A stretch of DNA of 64,000 bases from Blastococcus capsensis (GTDB taxonomy: Bacteria > Actinomycetota > Actinomycetes > Mycobacteriales > Geodermatophilaceae). The stretch is taken from the NCBI RefSeq assembly GCF_030165005.1, contig NZ_JASNNW010000015.1:62001-126000 (forward strand). The letters are read 5' to 3'. Positions 53,262-62,139 of the stretch are shown one piece after another; the stretch's first letter is position 1, and each line of letters starts with the position of its first letter. The position numbers were made by a program, and so were the translations under genes. The notes below the pieces were generated by a model, which worked only from the letters and a program-made list of their open reading frames with translations, ran no database searches and had not been told where the DNA came from.

Positions 53262-54431
53262 TCACTCGACCGGCAGCCCCGTGTAGTTCTCGGCGAGCTC
53301 GCGGGCCGCGGCCTCCGACGAGCAGACCCGCTGCAGCTGCGAGAGCTGCAGCTGTGCGTCGAAGTCGTCGCCGGAGCGGTGCAGCATCGAGGTCATCCAC
53401 CAGGAGAAGTGCGTGCACCGCCACACCCGCCGCAGCGCGGTGTCGGAGTAGGCATCGACGAGGTCGGTCCGCTTCTCCCGCAGGAGGCGGGTCAGGGCAG
53501 TGGCCAGCAGGGTCACGTCGGCCACGGCCAGGTTCAGCCCCTTGGCGCCGGTCGGCGGCACGATGTGCGCGGCGTCCCCGGCCAGGAAGAGCCGGCCGCG
53601 GCGCATCGGCGCGCTGACGAACGAGCGCATCGGCAGGATCGACTTCTCGGTGACCGGGCCCGTGGAGACGTCCCACCCGTCCAGGCGGAGCCGGCGGGAG
53701 AGGTTCTCCCAGATCCGGTCGTCGGACCAGCTGTCGATCGAGTCCGACGGGTCCACCTGCAGGTACAGCCGGGAGACCGACGGCGAGCGCATCGAGTAGA
53801 GCGCGAAGCCCTCGGGGTGCCAGGCGTAGACGAGCTCGTCGGTGGCCGGTGCCGCGTCGGCGAGGATGCCCAGCCACGCGTAGGGGTAGGTGCGCTCCCA
53901 CCGTCGGCCGTCCGTTCCCGCCGTCACGACGGGCCGGGAGACGCCGTGGAAGCCATCGGTCCCGGCGATGACGTCGCACTCGAGCGCCTGCGGGGTGCCG
54001 TCCGCGGCGGTGAAACGGATGCGCGGTGAATCGCCGTCGACGTCCTCGGGTCTCACGTCGGAGACGTCGAACAGCAGCGGCGGGCCACCGTCGAGCTGCG
54101 CGGCGACGAGGTCCTTGACCACCTCGGTCTGGCCGTACACCCACACCGTGCGGCCGCACAGCGCCGGGAAGTCGAGGGTGTGCCGGGTGCCGGGGTACTG
54201 CAGGTGGATGCCGCGGTGCTCCAGGCCCTGGCGGCGCAGCCGGTCGCCCAGCCCGGCGTCGGTCAGGGTGTCGACGGTGTGCTGCTCGAGGATCCCGGCG
54301 CGGATGCGGGCCTCGATGTGCTCCCGGGAGCGGTTCTCCAGGACCACCGAGTCGATCCCGCGCAGCGCCAGCAGCCGGGACAGGAGGAGACCGGCGGGGC
54401 CGGCGCCGATGATGCCTACCTGGGTGCGCAC
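53262..54431 (-). CDS. pobA: 4-Hydroxybenzoate 3-monooxygenase
   Basis: A 389-aa FAD enzyme that makes protocatechuate from 4-hydroxybenzoate. The FAD motif GIIGAGPAGLLLSRLL starts at residue 6, and ENRSREHIEARIRAGILEQ is the region diagnostic for PobA. DG-motif CDVIAGTDGFHGVSRP and the GD motif LFLAGDAAHIVPPTGAKG complete the fold. Length equals that of Pseudomonas PobA. It is transcribed together with the IclR regulator upstream and beside pcaHG, whose substrate it makes. GTG start at 54431. Confidence 0.93.
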   Translation of the reverse strand: MRTQVGIIGAGPAGLLLSRLLALRGIDSVVLENRSREHIEARIRAGILEQHTVDTLTDAGLGDRLRRQGLEHRGIHLQYPGTRHTLDFPALCGRTVWVYGQTEVVKDLVAAQLDGGPPLLFDVSDVRPEDVDGDSPRIRFTAADGTPQALECDVIAGTDGFHGVSRPVVTAGTDGRRWERTYPYAWLGILADAAPATDELVYAWHPEGFALYSMRSPSVSRLYLQVDPSDSIDSWSDDRIWENLSRRLRLDGWDVSTGPVTEKSILPMRSFVSAPMRRGRLFLAGDAAHIVPPTGAKGLNLAVADVTLLATALTRLLREKRTDLVDAYSDTALRRVWRCTHFSWWMTSMLHRSGDDFDAQLQLSQLQRVCSSEAAARELAENYTGLPVE

Positions 54432-54480
54432 CCGACGAGCATGAGCGCCGGGGCACCGTCCGCGGAACGGTTCTGCTCGC

Positions 54481-55257
54481 TCAGTGGAACTCCAGCGAGC
54501 GCGCCAGCTCCCGGCCGATGCCCCGTGCCGCCATCTCCAGCGCGGGCACCATGCGGGCCAGGTCGCGGCGCTGCGGCGGCACCACGATGCCCAGAGCGGC
54601 GACCGCCAGGGGTCCGCCGCGCCGCTCGACCTGCACCGGGACGGCGATCGATGCGGCGCCCGCCGACATCTCCTCGCACGTGCGGGCATAGCGGCGCCGG
54701 CGGATCTCGGCCAGCTCCAGGGAGAGCCGTTCCCGGTCGACGACGGTGTGCCGGGTGACCGGCCGCAGGTCGCGGAGGACCTCCTCCACCACGTCGTCGG
54801 GGGCCGCCGCCAGCAGGACCTTGCCCACTCCGGTCGCGTGCAGCGGCAGCCGGCTGCCCACCTGGCTGACGATCGGCACGGACACCCGGCCGGACACCCG
54901 CTCGACGTACAGCGCGTGGTGACCCTCGCGGACGGCCAGGTGCACGGTGTCGCGGACGGTGGTGTGCAGGTCGAGCAGGAAGGGGGCCGCCACCTGCCGC
55001 AGCTCCAGCTGCACGGGTGCGAGCAGGCCCAGGTCCCACAGCTTGCGGCCGATCTCGTAGCGCCCGTCGGGCCGGCGGACGAGCGCGCCCCAGTCGGTCA
55101 GATCGCCGAGGAGCCGGTGCGCCGTGGTGAGCGGGGTGCCCGAGCGCTCGGCGATCTCCGAGAGCGACAGCCGTGGGGCGTCGCCGCCGAAGGCGTCCAG
55201 GATGCCGAGCGCGCGCGAGGTCACCGACCGCCCCGGAACGGCGCTGCGACCGGCCAC
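54481..55257 (-). CDS. IclR-family regulator of the pob/pca genes
   Basis: A 258-aa IclR-type regulator. The N-terminal winged helix (SVTSRALGILDAF, LSLSEIAERSGTPLTTAHRL) is followed by an effector domain with HLAVREGHHALYVERVSG and LPLHATGVGKVLLA. Regulators of this family (PcaR, PobR, PcaU) control protocatechuate and 4-hydroxybenzoate genes in response to pathway intermediates. Its position between pobA and pcaHG, divergent from the latter, makes it the likely local regulator. The GTG start follows GGAGGAGGAG. Confidence 0.9.
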   Translation of the reverse strand: MAGRSAVPGRSVTSRALGILDAFGGDAPRLSLSEIAERSGTPLTTAHRLLGDLTDWGALVRRPDGRYEIGRKLWDLGLLAPVQLELRQVAAPFLLDLHTTVRDTVHLAVREGHHALYVERVSGRVSVPIVSQVGSRLPLHATGVGKVLLAAAPDDVVEEVLRDLRPVTRHTVVDRERLSLELAEIRRRRYARTCEEMSAGAASIAVPVQVERRGGPLAVAALGIVVPPQRRDLARMVPALEMAARGIGRELARSLEFH

Positions 55258-55327
55258 GCGGCTCCTCCTCCCGTCCAGTGGAACTCTGGGCTTGGGCAGC
55301 CTAGTCACCGGGTCGTACCGTCCGGGC

Positions 55328-56074
55328 ATGACCGGGACCACATCGACCGGTGGCCTGCACCTACCGCGGTACCTGCACGAGCCGGACGCGACGCGGACGC
55401 CCGTCGGTTTCCCCGACTACAAGAGCACCGGGCTCCGCGCGCCGCTGCGGACGCCGGTGGACCTGCCGCACCGCCTGACGGAGATCACCGGCCCGGTGCT
55501 GGGCGAGGACCGGGTGACGTCGCAGGACGCCGACCTCACGCTGCGCAACGGCGGTGAGGCCGTGGGACAGCGGATCCTGGTGTACGGGCGGGTGCTCGAC
55601 AGCGACGGCCGCCCGGTGCCCGACGCGCTCGTCGAGGTGTGGCAGGCCAACGCCGCCGGCCGCTACCGGCACGTCGTCGACAACTGGCCGGCGCCGCTGG
55701 ACCCGCACTTCGACGGGCTGGGCCGGGTGGTCACCGACAGCTTGGGCCGCTACGAGTTCATGACGATCAAGCCCGGCGCCTATCCGTGGGGCAACCACCA
55801 CAACGCGTGGCGCCCGGCGCACATCCACTTCAGCCTGTTCGGCCGCGCCTTCTCCCAGCGGCTGGTCACCCAGATGTACTTCCCGGACGATCCGCTGTTC
55901 GGCCAGGACCCGATCTACAACGCCATCCCCGCGGCGGCGCGGCACCGGGCGATCAGCCGGTACTCCCTCGAGCGCACCCAGGACAACTGGGCGCTGGCCT
56001 TCGAGTGGGACGTCGTGCTGCGCGGCACGGACCAGACGCCGTTCGAGACCGACGACGACGGAGATGTGGCGTGA
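55328..56074 (+). CDS. pcaH: Protocatechuate 3,4-dioxygenase beta subunit
   Basis: A 248-aa subunit with the catalytic Fe(III). RILVYGRVLDSDGRPVPDAL leads to VEVWQANAAGRY; the Tyr in GRYRH and the YPWGNHHNAWRPAHIHFS block supply the two Tyr and two His iron ligands. It opens the ring of protocatechuate between C3 and C4. The ATG is 70 bp from the divergent IclR gene start; operator sites should lie between them. The stop overlaps pcaG (GTGA). Confidence 0.95.
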   Translation: MTGTTSTGGLHLPRYLHEPDATRTPVGFPDYKSTGLRAPLRTPVDLPHRLTEITGPVLGEDRVTSQDADLTLRNGGEAVGQRILVYGRVLDSDGRPVPDALVEVWQANAAGRYRHVVDNWPAPLDPHFDGLGRVVTDSLGRYEFMTIKPGAYPWGNHHNAWRPAHIHFSLFGRAFSQRLVTQMYFPDDPLFGQDPIYNAIPAAARHRAISRYSLERTQDNWALAFEWDVVLRGTDQTPFETDDDGDVA

Positions 56075-56715
56075 ACCCGCTGGACGTCCCGCCGGATCCC
56101 GCCGTCCCCTTCCAGCCCCGCTCCGGCCGGCGCGGCAGCGGCTTCCTGACCGGGCCGTTCCGGCTGGGTACCACCCCGAGCGCCACGGTGGGCCCCTACC
56201 TCGCCATCGGGCTGACCTGGCCGGACGGCATCTGGGCCGCGGAGGAGGGCACCGAGGGCGGCATCTGGATCCGCGGTCGGGTGCTCGACGGCAACGGTGT
56301 CATCGTCCTCGACGCGATGGTGGAGACCTGGCAGGCCGACCCCGACGGCGGCTTCCCGTCGCCCGAGGACCCGCGCGGTGCCGCGTCGTACCCCGGCTTC
56401 CGCGGTCACGCCCGGGCCCAGACGCTCAGCGGCGAGTTCGGCATCTACACGCTCAAGCCCGGCCGCGTGCCCGACGGCGAGGGCGGGCTGCAGGCCCCGC
56501 ACATCGACGTCTCGGTCTTCGCCCGCGGCATCCTCGACCGGGTCGTCACGCGGATCTGCTTCGCCGACGAGGTGCAGGCCAACGCCGAGGACGCCGTCCT
56601 GCGCGGGTTGCCCGAGGACCGGCGCAACACGCTGCTGGCCATCCCCGCAGACGACGGTTACCGGCTGGACATCCGCCTGCAGGGCGACGGCGAGACCGTG
56701 TTCTTCGCGGTATGA
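56071..56715 (+). CDS. pcaG: Protocatechuate 3,4-dioxygenase alpha subunit
   Basis: A 214-aa non-catalytic partner of PcaH. TTPSATVGPYLAIGLTWPDG and IWIRGRVLDGNGVIVLDAMV match the subunit fold, while the iron ligand set is incomplete, as expected for PcaG (the ALQAPHIDVSVFARG segment lacks the second His of the pair). The GTG start overlaps the pcaH stop by four bases. Confidence 0.94.
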   Translation: MNPLDVPPDPAVPFQPRSGRRGSGFLTGPFRLGTTPSATVGPYLAIGLTWPDGIWAAEEGTEGGIWIRGRVLDGNGVIVLDAMVETWQADPDGGFPSPEDPRGAASYPGFRGHARAQTLSGEFGIYTLKPGRVPDGEGGLQAPHIDVSVFARGILDRVVTRICFADEVQANAEDAVLRGLPEDRRNTLLAIPADDGYRLDIRLQGDGETVFFAV

Positions 56716-56752
56716 GCCGCTGCGCCGCCTGCCGGTCCGGTAGGAACGAGCC

Positions 56753-58075
56753 GTGACCGGCCTCTTCGACGGGACCTTCGCCCGCGGCGACGCGGCCGCA
56801 GCCGTGTCCGACGCCGGCTGGATCGACGCGCTGCTCGATGTGGAGGCCGCGCTCGCCCGCGCCGCGGCCGGGCTCGGGCTCGTGCCGACCACCGCGGCCG
56901 ACGCGGTGACCCGTGCCTGCGCCGAGCCGGCCGGGCTGGACCTGGCCTCGGTGGTCGCCGCCGCCGCCGACGCCGGCAACCCGGTGCCGCCGCTCGTGCG
57001 GGTGCTCAGGTCGGCGGTGGGGGAGCGGGACGCGGTGGCGGTGCACGTGGGCGCGACCAGCCAGGACGTGCTGGACACGGCGCTGGTCCTCCTGGCACGC
57101 CGGGCGCTGGCCGCGATCGTCCGCGACCTCGCCGGTGCCGCCGAGGTGGCCGCCGGACTCGCCCGCGCGCACCGGGACGACGTCGTCATGGGTCGCACGC
57201 TGATGCAGCAGGCGCTGCCCACCACGTTCGGGCTCAAGGCCGCCGGCTGGCTCAGCGGGCTCGACGGCGCCCGCGCCCGGCTGCGTGCCGTCGACGGGTC
57301 GCTGCCGGTGCAGTACGGCGGCGCGGTCGGCACCCTCAGCGGGCTCGACGGGGCCGGCGTGGCCCTGCGCACGGCGCTCGCCGCGGAGCTGGGGCTGGCA
57401 CCCACGCCGGTCGCCTGGCACACCATGCGGCTGCCGATCGCCGACCTGGCCGGTGCGCTGGGCGCGGCCGCCGGCGTCGTGGCTTCCGTCGCCCTCGACC
57501 TCGTCCTGCTCGCCCAGACCGAAATCGCCGAGGTCGCCGAGATCAGCGAGCACCGCGGCGGGTCGTCGGCCATGCCGCACAAGAACAACCCGGTGGCCGC
57601 CATCTCCGCGCGCGCCTGCGCCCGCCGGGCACCCGGCCTGGTCGCCACCCTGTTCGCGGCGATGGAGCAGGAGCACGAGCGTGCCGCGGGCGCGTGGCAC
57701 AGCGAGTGGCCGACCCTCACCGACCTGCTCGCGACCGTCGGCTCCGCCACCGCCTGGCTGGCCGAGAGCCTGGCGTCGCTGCAGCCCGACGTCGCCCGCA
57801 TGGCCGCGACCGTCGCCGCGGCGGACGCACCCGCGCTGGCCGCGGCGGCCACCGAGGCGCTCGCCGCCCGGCTGGGCCGCGGCGCCGCGCACGAGGCCGT
57901 CGCCGCCGCCGCCCGCACGGCCCGGGAAACCGGCCGACCGTTCGCCGACCTGCTCGCCGAGCGGGGGGACCTCGACCCCGCCGACCTGCGGGCCGGCCCC
58001 GACGTCGGCGAGGCCGGCACCCAGGTCGACGCCGTCCTGGCCGACCACGACGCACGCACCGGAGGCTTCCCATGA
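56753..58075 (+). CDS. pcaB: 3-Carboxy-cis,cis-muconate cycloisomerase
   Basis: A 440-aa member of the fumarase/aspartase superfamily that converts carboxymuconate to carboxymuconolactone. VHVGATSQDVLDTALVL and the superfamily signature GGSSAMPHKNNPVAA (about residues 265-280) are present. Additional marker MQQALPTTFGLKAAGWL is typical for PcaB. The GTG at 56753 follows AGGAACGAG. Its stop overlaps the pcaD start (ATGA). Confidence 0.93.
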   Translation: MTGLFDGTFARGDAAAAVSDAGWIDALLDVEAALARAAAGLGLVPTTAADAVTRACAEPAGLDLASVVAAAADAGNPVPPLVRVLRSAVGERDAVAVHVGATSQDVLDTALVLLARRALAAIVRDLAGAAEVAAGLARAHRDDVVMGRTLMQQALPTTFGLKAAGWLSGLDGARARLRAVDGSLPVQYGGAVGTLSGLDGAGVALRTALAAELGLAPTPVAWHTMRLPIADLAGALGAAAGVVASVALDLVLLAQTEIAEVAEISEHRGGSSAMPHKNNPVAAISARACARRAPGLVATLFAAMEQEHERAAGAWHSEWPTLTDLLATVGSATAWLAESLASLQPDVARMAATVAAADAPALAAAATEALAARLGRGAAHEAVAAAARTARETGRPFADLLAERGDLDPADLRAGPDVGEAGTQVDAVLADHDARTGGFP

Positions 58076-58851
58076 CCGCTGTCGACGTCTCCTACACCGA
58101 GAGCGGGCCGGCCGACGCGCCGGTCGTCGTCCTCTCCAACTCGCTGGGCGCCACCCGGGCCATGTGGCACTTCCAGGCGCCCGCGCTGGCGGAGCGGTTC
58201 CGCGTGGTCACCTACGACGGGCGAGGGCACGGGGAGTCGCCCGCGCCTGGGGGGCCGTACACGATCGACGACCTGGTGGACGACGTCGTCGCGCTGCTGG
58301 ACCGGCTCGGCGCCGAGCGCGCGCACGTCGCCGGGGTCTCCCTCGGCGGGATGGTCGGTCTGCGGATGGCCGCCCGCGAGCCCTCCCGGGTCCACCGGCT
58401 GGCGGTGCTGTTCAGCTCGGCCAAGGTGGACCCGCAGGGCTTCCTCGACCGGGCCGTGCTGGCCCGCGAGGGGGGCACCGCGCAGTTCGCCCCGGCGGTC
58501 GTGTCGCGGTGGCTGACCCCCGGGCACGCTGCGGAGCACCCGGAGCTGGTGGCCCGGCTGGAAGGGATGGTCGCCGGGGCCGACGACGAGGGCTACGCCG
58601 CGTGCTGCGAGGTGGTCGCCGGCATCGACCTGCGCGAGGACCTGGGCCGGATCTCCGCGCCGACGCTCGTCGTGTCCGGCGCCGAGGACCCCGCCCTCCC
58701 GCCGCCGCACCAGGAGCTCATCGTCGCGGGCATCCCCGGCGCCGAGCTGCGCACCGTGAGCCCGGGCGCGCACCTGGCGAACCTGGAGCGCACGCTCGAG
58801 GTCACCGGCGCGCTGCTGGGTCACTTCGACGCCGACGGCAGCACCCGGTGA
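58072..58851 (+). CDS. pcaD: 3-Oxoadipate enol-lactonase
   Basis: A 259-aa alpha/beta hydrolase that opens the enol-lactone. LSNSLGATRAMWHFQAP provides the oxyanion region, and VAGVSLGGMVGLRMA holds the nucleophilic Ser (about 90). SGAEDPALPPPHQELI holds the Asp, and SPGAHLANLE the His. It is a separate gene rather than the PcaL fusion with PcaC often seen in actinobacteria; the pcaC gene overlaps its end (GTGA). Confidence 0.93.
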   Translation: MTAVDVSYTESGPADAPVVVLSNSLGATRAMWHFQAPALAERFRVVTYDGRGHGESPAPGGPYTIDDLVDDVVALLDRLGAERAHVAGVSLGGMVGLRMAAREPSRVHRLAVLFSSAKVDPQGFLDRAVLAREGGTAQFAPAVVSRWLTPGHAAEHPELVARLEGMVAGADDEGYAACCEVVAGIDLREDLGRISAPTLVVSGAEDPALPPPHQELIVAGIPGAELRTVSPGAHLANLERTLEVTGALLGHFDADGSTR

Positions 58852-59243
58852 GCGAGCTGCCCGACACCGACCAGGCCCGCCGCGAGGCAGGGATGCGCAC
58901 CCGCCGCGAGGTGCTCGGCGACGCGCACGTCGACCGCGCGGTCGCCGGCACCACCCCGTTCACCGCCGGCTTCCAGGACTTCATCACCCGGATCGCCTGG
59001 GGTGACGTGTGGCAGCGACCAGGGCTGTCCCGCCGCGACCGCAGCCTGCTGACCCTCGGCATCACCATCGCGCTGCGGCACTGGGACGAGTTCGCCCTGC
59101 ACGTGCGGGCCGCGGTGAACAACGGGCTGAGCGACGAGGAGATCGGCGAGGCGATCCAGCACGCCGCGGTCTACGCCGGTGTGCCCGCGGCCAACCACGC
59201 GTTCAAGGTGGCCGGCCCGATCCTCGCGGAACTCCGCGGCTGA
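58848..59243 (+). CDS. pcaC: 4-Carboxymuconolactone decarboxylase
   Basis: A 131-aa helical enzyme of the AhpD-like superfamily that decarboxylates the lactone made by PcaB. FQDFITRIAWGDVWQRPGL and the RDRSLLTLGITIALRHWDEF block are characteristic, and QHAAVYAGVPAANHAF completes the active site. The GTG start overlaps the pcaD stop by four bases. It is the last gene of the pcaHGBDC operon; a repeat element follows nine bases later. Confidence 0.93.
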   Translation: MSELPDTDQARREAGMRTRREVLGDAHVDRAVAGTTPFTAGFQDFITRIAWGDVWQRPGLSRRDRSLLTLGITIALRHWDEFALHVRAAVNNGLSDEEIGEAIQHAAVYAGVPAANHAFKVAGPILAELRG

Positions 59244-59250
59244 GCCCGTC

Positions 59251-59302
59251 GAGTGTCGGCCTGCTGTCTCTTCCCGGTGGAGGAGACGACAGCAGGCCGA
59301 CA
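59251..59302. repeat. 52-bp palindromic repeat, copy A
   Basis: Arms of 14 bases (TGTCGGCCTGCTGT at 59254-59267 with ACAGCAGGCCGACA at 59289-59302) match perfectly and hold a 21-base loop with TTCCCGGTGG. It starts seven bases after the pcaC stop. It is 48/52 identical and in the same orientation to copy B at 60246-60297; the two flank the nuclease-like gene. Confidence 0.85.
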
Positions 59303-59363
59303 GTCGGCGCAGCCCTGTGGACGACGAGCCGGGGATCTCGCCCGGATTCGGCAGGCTGCGGGG

Positions 59364-60242
59364 ATGCCTGTGGCCCCGCGCCGCCCCGCCGCGCTCCGCG
59401 GACGGGTGTTCCGCGGTTCCGCCGTGCTCGCCGCCGGGACGCTCTCGCCGGGTGAGCTCCGCGGTCCCGCCTGGCGCCGGCTCTTCCGGGACGTCTACGC
59501 CTGTGCTGACCTCCCCCTCACGCACGAGCTGCGGGTGCGGGCCGCGGCGCGCCTCCTCGTTCCGGGGGCGGTCGTCAGCGGAGCGAGCGCGGCCGTGTTG
59601 TGGGGGCTGCCCGTCGCTGAGCGGGACGACGCCGTCGAGCTCACCGTCCCACCCGGCTCGACGGTCTGCCGGGTGCCTGGCATCCGCGTCCGCCGGCGCC
59701 ATCTCGACCCCGCGCACGTCACGGTCCGGAACGGCACCGCGGTGATGACGGCCGATGCAACCGTCGTCGACCTGGCCCGCGCCGGGACGCTCGAGGACGC
59801 GGTGGTACTGATCGACCGCGCCGTGGACCTCGGCACGACGAGCTTGGCGTGGGTCCGCGACGTCGCCGAGACCACGACGGGGCGCGGCTGCCGGCAGGCC
59901 CGTACGGCGGCTCGGCTCGCCGACGGGCTGGCCGGGTCACCGCAGGAGACCCGGCTCCGACTCCTGCTGCACCGGTCGGAGCTGCCGCGGCCGGTCGCTC
60001 AGTACGAAGTCCGGGACGAGGCCGGTTTCGTGGCGCGGGTCGACTTCGCCTGGCCCGAGGCGAAGGTGGCCGTCGAGTACGAGGGGTTGTGGCACGGCGA
60101 GGCGCCGCAGCAGGTGATCGCTGATCGGCGTCGGCTCAACCGACTGACAGAGGCTGGTTGGACGGTGATGTTCGTGACCGCGGCCGACCTGCGCCGGCCT
60201 GCGGAGATCGTCGGCCGCATCGCGACGGCGCTGCGCCGATGA
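59364..60242 (+). CDS. AbiEi-like/DUF559 nuclease-like protein
   Basis: A 292-aa protein with two parts. The N-terminus (about residues 1-150: SGASAAVLWGLPV, VPGIRVRRRHLDP, ATVVDLARAG) resembles the AbiEi type IV antitoxin-like proteins common in actinobacteria. The C-terminus (about 200-292) has ARVDFAWPEAKVAVEYEG, with a D...E-x-K-like pattern of the VSR/DUF559 endonuclease fold. I do not know a proven function for this fusion. No partner toxin is visible. It sits in the pca cluster between repeats A and B and breaks up pcaC and pcaJI. The ATG at 59364 has only weak ribosome binding sequence. Confidence 0.75.
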   Translation: MPVAPRRPAALRGRVFRGSAVLAAGTLSPGELRGPAWRRLFRDVYACADLPLTHELRVRAAARLLVPGAVVSGASAAVLWGLPVAERDDAVELTVPPGSTVCRVPGIRVRRRHLDPAHVTVRNGTAVMTADATVVDLARAGTLEDAVVLIDRAVDLGTTSLAWVRDVAETTTGRGCRQARTAARLADGLAGSPQETRLRLLLHRSELPRPVAQYEVRDEAGFVARVDFAWPEAKVAVEYEGLWHGEAPQQVIADRRRLNRLTEAGWTVMFVTAADLRRPAEIVGRIATALRR

Positions 60243-60245
60243 ACT

Positions 60246-60297
60246 GAGTGTCGGCCTGCTGTGCTTTCCCGGTGGGGGAGACGACAGCAGGCCGACA
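60246..60297. repeat. 52-bp palindromic repeat, copy B
   Basis: Arms of 14 bases (60249-60262 with 60284-60297) match perfectly, with the same loop sequence as copy A apart from three changes near the left arm and one in the loop. It lies just after the stop of the nuclease-like gene and seven bases from the pcaJ stop. Confidence 0.85.
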
Positions 60298-60304
60298 CCC
60301 GAGC

Positions 60305-60973
60305 TCAGACGGTGGCGGGGAGCGGCATCTCCCGGACGTCGTCGGCGACCGTGAGCTGGGCACCGGTCGCGGCCACCACCTCGTCGGCGGTCACGCCGGG
60401 CGCGGTCTCCCGGAGCACCAGGCCGCCGGGGGTGACGTCGATGACGGCGAGATCGGTGATCACGCGGTCGACACAGGCCTTGCCGGTGAGCGGCAGGGTG
60501 CACTCCTCGACGATCTTCGGGGAGCCGTCGCGGGCGACGTGCTCCATCATGATGATCACCCGCCGGGCGCCGTGGACGAGATCCATCGCGCCGCCCATGC
60601 CGTTGACCATCTTGCCGGGGATCAGCCAGTTGGCGAGGTCGCCGCGGGGGTTGACCTGCATGGCGCCGAGGACGGCGACGTCGAGGTGCTTGCCCCGGAT
60701 CATCCCGAAGGACAGCCCCGAGTCGAAGAAGCTCGCCCCGGGCAGGACGGTGACCGTCTCCTTGCCGGCGTTGATCAGGTCGGGGTCCTCCTCGCCCTCG
60801 AACGGGTAGGGCCCCACGCCCAGGACCCCGTTCTCCGAGTGCAGGACGACGTGGATCCCCTCGGGGACGTAGTTCGGCACCAGCGTCGGCATCCCGATAC
60901 CGAGGTTGACGTACTGGCCGTCCTCCAGCTCGAGGGCCACCCGGGCGGCGAGCTGCTCGCGGTTCAGGGCCAT
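60305..60973 (-). CDS. pcaJ: 3-Oxoadipate CoA-transferase subunit B
   Basis: A 222-aa beta subunit of the CoA-transferase that activates 3-oxoadipate with succinyl-CoA. [19 protein letters not shown] and [16 protein letters not shown] are signatures; SENG contains the catalytic Glu. ATG at 60973, overlapping the pcaI stop by one base (TGATG). It converges with the pcaHGBDC operon. Homologous acetoacetate CoA-transferase subunits are alternatives, but the pca context favours PcaJ. Confidence 0.88.
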   Translation of the reverse strand: MALNREQLAARVALELEDGQYVNLGIGMPTLVPNYVPEGIHVVLHSENGVLGVGPYPFEGEEDPDLINAGKETVTVLPGASFFDSGLSFGMIRGKHLDVAVLGAMQVNPRGDLANWLIPGKMVNGMGGAMDLVHGARRVIIMMEHVARDGSPKIVEECTLPLTGKACVDRVITDLAVIDVTPGGLVLRETAPGVTADEVVAATGAQLTVADDVREMPLPATV

Positions 60974-61791
60974 CAGGCTGCTCCCTCGGTCGCTTCCTCG
61001 CCGGCGGCGGCCGGGGCGGCGAAGTCGTCGGTGCCGGCCGCCGGGCGGGGCCGGGTGGTCCGGTTCTCGATCTGCTTGCCCTCGCTACCCACGACGACGA
61101 CGCGGTCGACGAAGACCCCCGGGAGGTGCACGTCCTCGGGCCGGATCTCGCCGGGCTCGACGAGCTCCTCGACCTCGGCGATGGTGATCCGGCCGGCCAT
61201 CCCGGCCAGCGGGTTGAAGTTCCGCGCCGACTCGTGGAACACCAGGTTGCCGTGGCGGTCGCCCACCGCGGCGCGCACGAGGCCGAAGTCGGCGGTGAGC
61301 GCCGTCTCCAGCACGTACTGCTGACCGTCGAAGACCCGCACCTCCTTGGGCTCGCTGGTCTTCACCACGTTGCCGTCGGCGTCGTAGCGCACCGGGATGC
61401 CGCCCTCGGCGACCATCGTCCCCACGCCGGTGGGCGTGTAGAAGGCCGGGATGCCGGTCCCTCCGGCGCGCAGCCGCTCGGCCAGCGTCCCCTGCGGGGT
61501 CAGCTCGACCTCCAGCGCCCCGGAGAGGTACAGGCGGGCCAGTTCCTTGTTGCCGCCGACGAAGGAGCTGATGGTCCGGGTGATCCGTCCGGCGTACAGC
61601 AGCACGCCCAGCGCCTGGTCGTCGACACCGCAGTTGTTGGAGATCGTCGTCAGCCCGTCGGCGCCCTGCGACAGGAGCGCGTCGATGAGCGCGAACGGCA
61701 CCCCGCACAGCCCGAATCCGCCGACGGCGAGCACGGAACCCGAGGTGATGTCGGTGACCGCCTCGGTGGGCGAACCCACGAGCTTGTCCAC
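60973..61791 (-). CDS. pcaI: 3-Oxoadipate CoA-transferase subunit A
   Basis: A 272-aa alpha subunit. [38 protein letters not shown] and [19 protein letters not shown] are the CoA-transferase family 1 alpha signatures. A 25-residue Ala/Glu-rich tail follows. The GTG start at 61791 follows GAGGG. With pcaJ it completes the beta-ketoadipate route to 3-oxoadipyl-CoA; the thiolase (pcaF) is not in the window. Confidence 0.88.
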   Translation of the reverse strand: MDKLVGSPTEAVTDITSGSVLAVGGFGLCGVPFALIDALLSQGADGLTTISNNCGVDDQALGVLLYAGRITRTISSFVGGNKELARLYLSGALEVELTPQGTLAERLRAGGTGIPAFYTPTGVGTMVAEGGIPVRYDADGNVVKTSEPKEVRVFDGQQYVLETALTADFGLVRAAVGDRHGNLVFHESARNFNPLAGMAGRITIAEVEELVEPGEIRPEDVHLPGVFVDRVVVVGSEGKQIENRTTRPRPAAGTDDFAAPAAAGEEATEGAA

Positions 61792-62002
61792 GTCAGCCCT
61801 CCCGTTCGACGGGGGTGGGAGGCGCGGCCTGCCGCGCGTGGTCCGTGTGCGTCCGATCCACCAACTGCTCCCATCGGTCGGGCTGCGGGGCCCCAGTATC
61901 CATCCCGACCGGGCCGTGCCCGACGTGCGCGCACCACTGGGTGGAATGGTCGCCGCACCCATCCGGTGGGAACCCGGCCGCGGCGAGCGCCGTTGCGCGG
62001 GC

Positions 62003-62124
62003 ATGGAACCGACCTGCCGAAGTGCCACGGCACCATGCGGAACCACGAGCGCAACGGCGTGCACGTCGACCAGTGCTCCGACTGCCGGGGGATCTTGCTC
62101 GACCTGGGCGAGCTCTTCGGCTGA
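62003..62124 (+). pseudogene. Zinc-ribbon (TFIIB-type) small protein, single-base frameshift
   Basis: Reading from the ATG at 62003 gives MEPTC; one base later the next frame gives PKCHGTMRNHERNGVHVD followed by QCSDCRGILLDLGELFG and the stop. Adding one C at 62017 restores CPKC...CSDC, the four-cysteine pattern of the zf-TFIIB family of about 40-aa proteins. An in-frame GTG at 61966 gives a longer reading but loses the first cysteine. Mutation or sequencing error cannot be told apart. Confidence 0.6.
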
Positions 62125-62139
62125 GCGGCCCGCTGCGCC

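Noticed and set aside
55915-58824. 969-codon minus-strand open frame opposite pcaG, pcaB and pcaD
   Set aside because: Ser/Ala/Arg-rich shadow; the plus strand carries the conserved pca genes.
61966-62124. GTG at 61966 as an intact start for the zinc-ribbon protein
   Set aside because: It gives an Arg-rich N-terminus and loses the first zinc-binding cysteine, while one added base restores the family pattern from the ATG at 62003.
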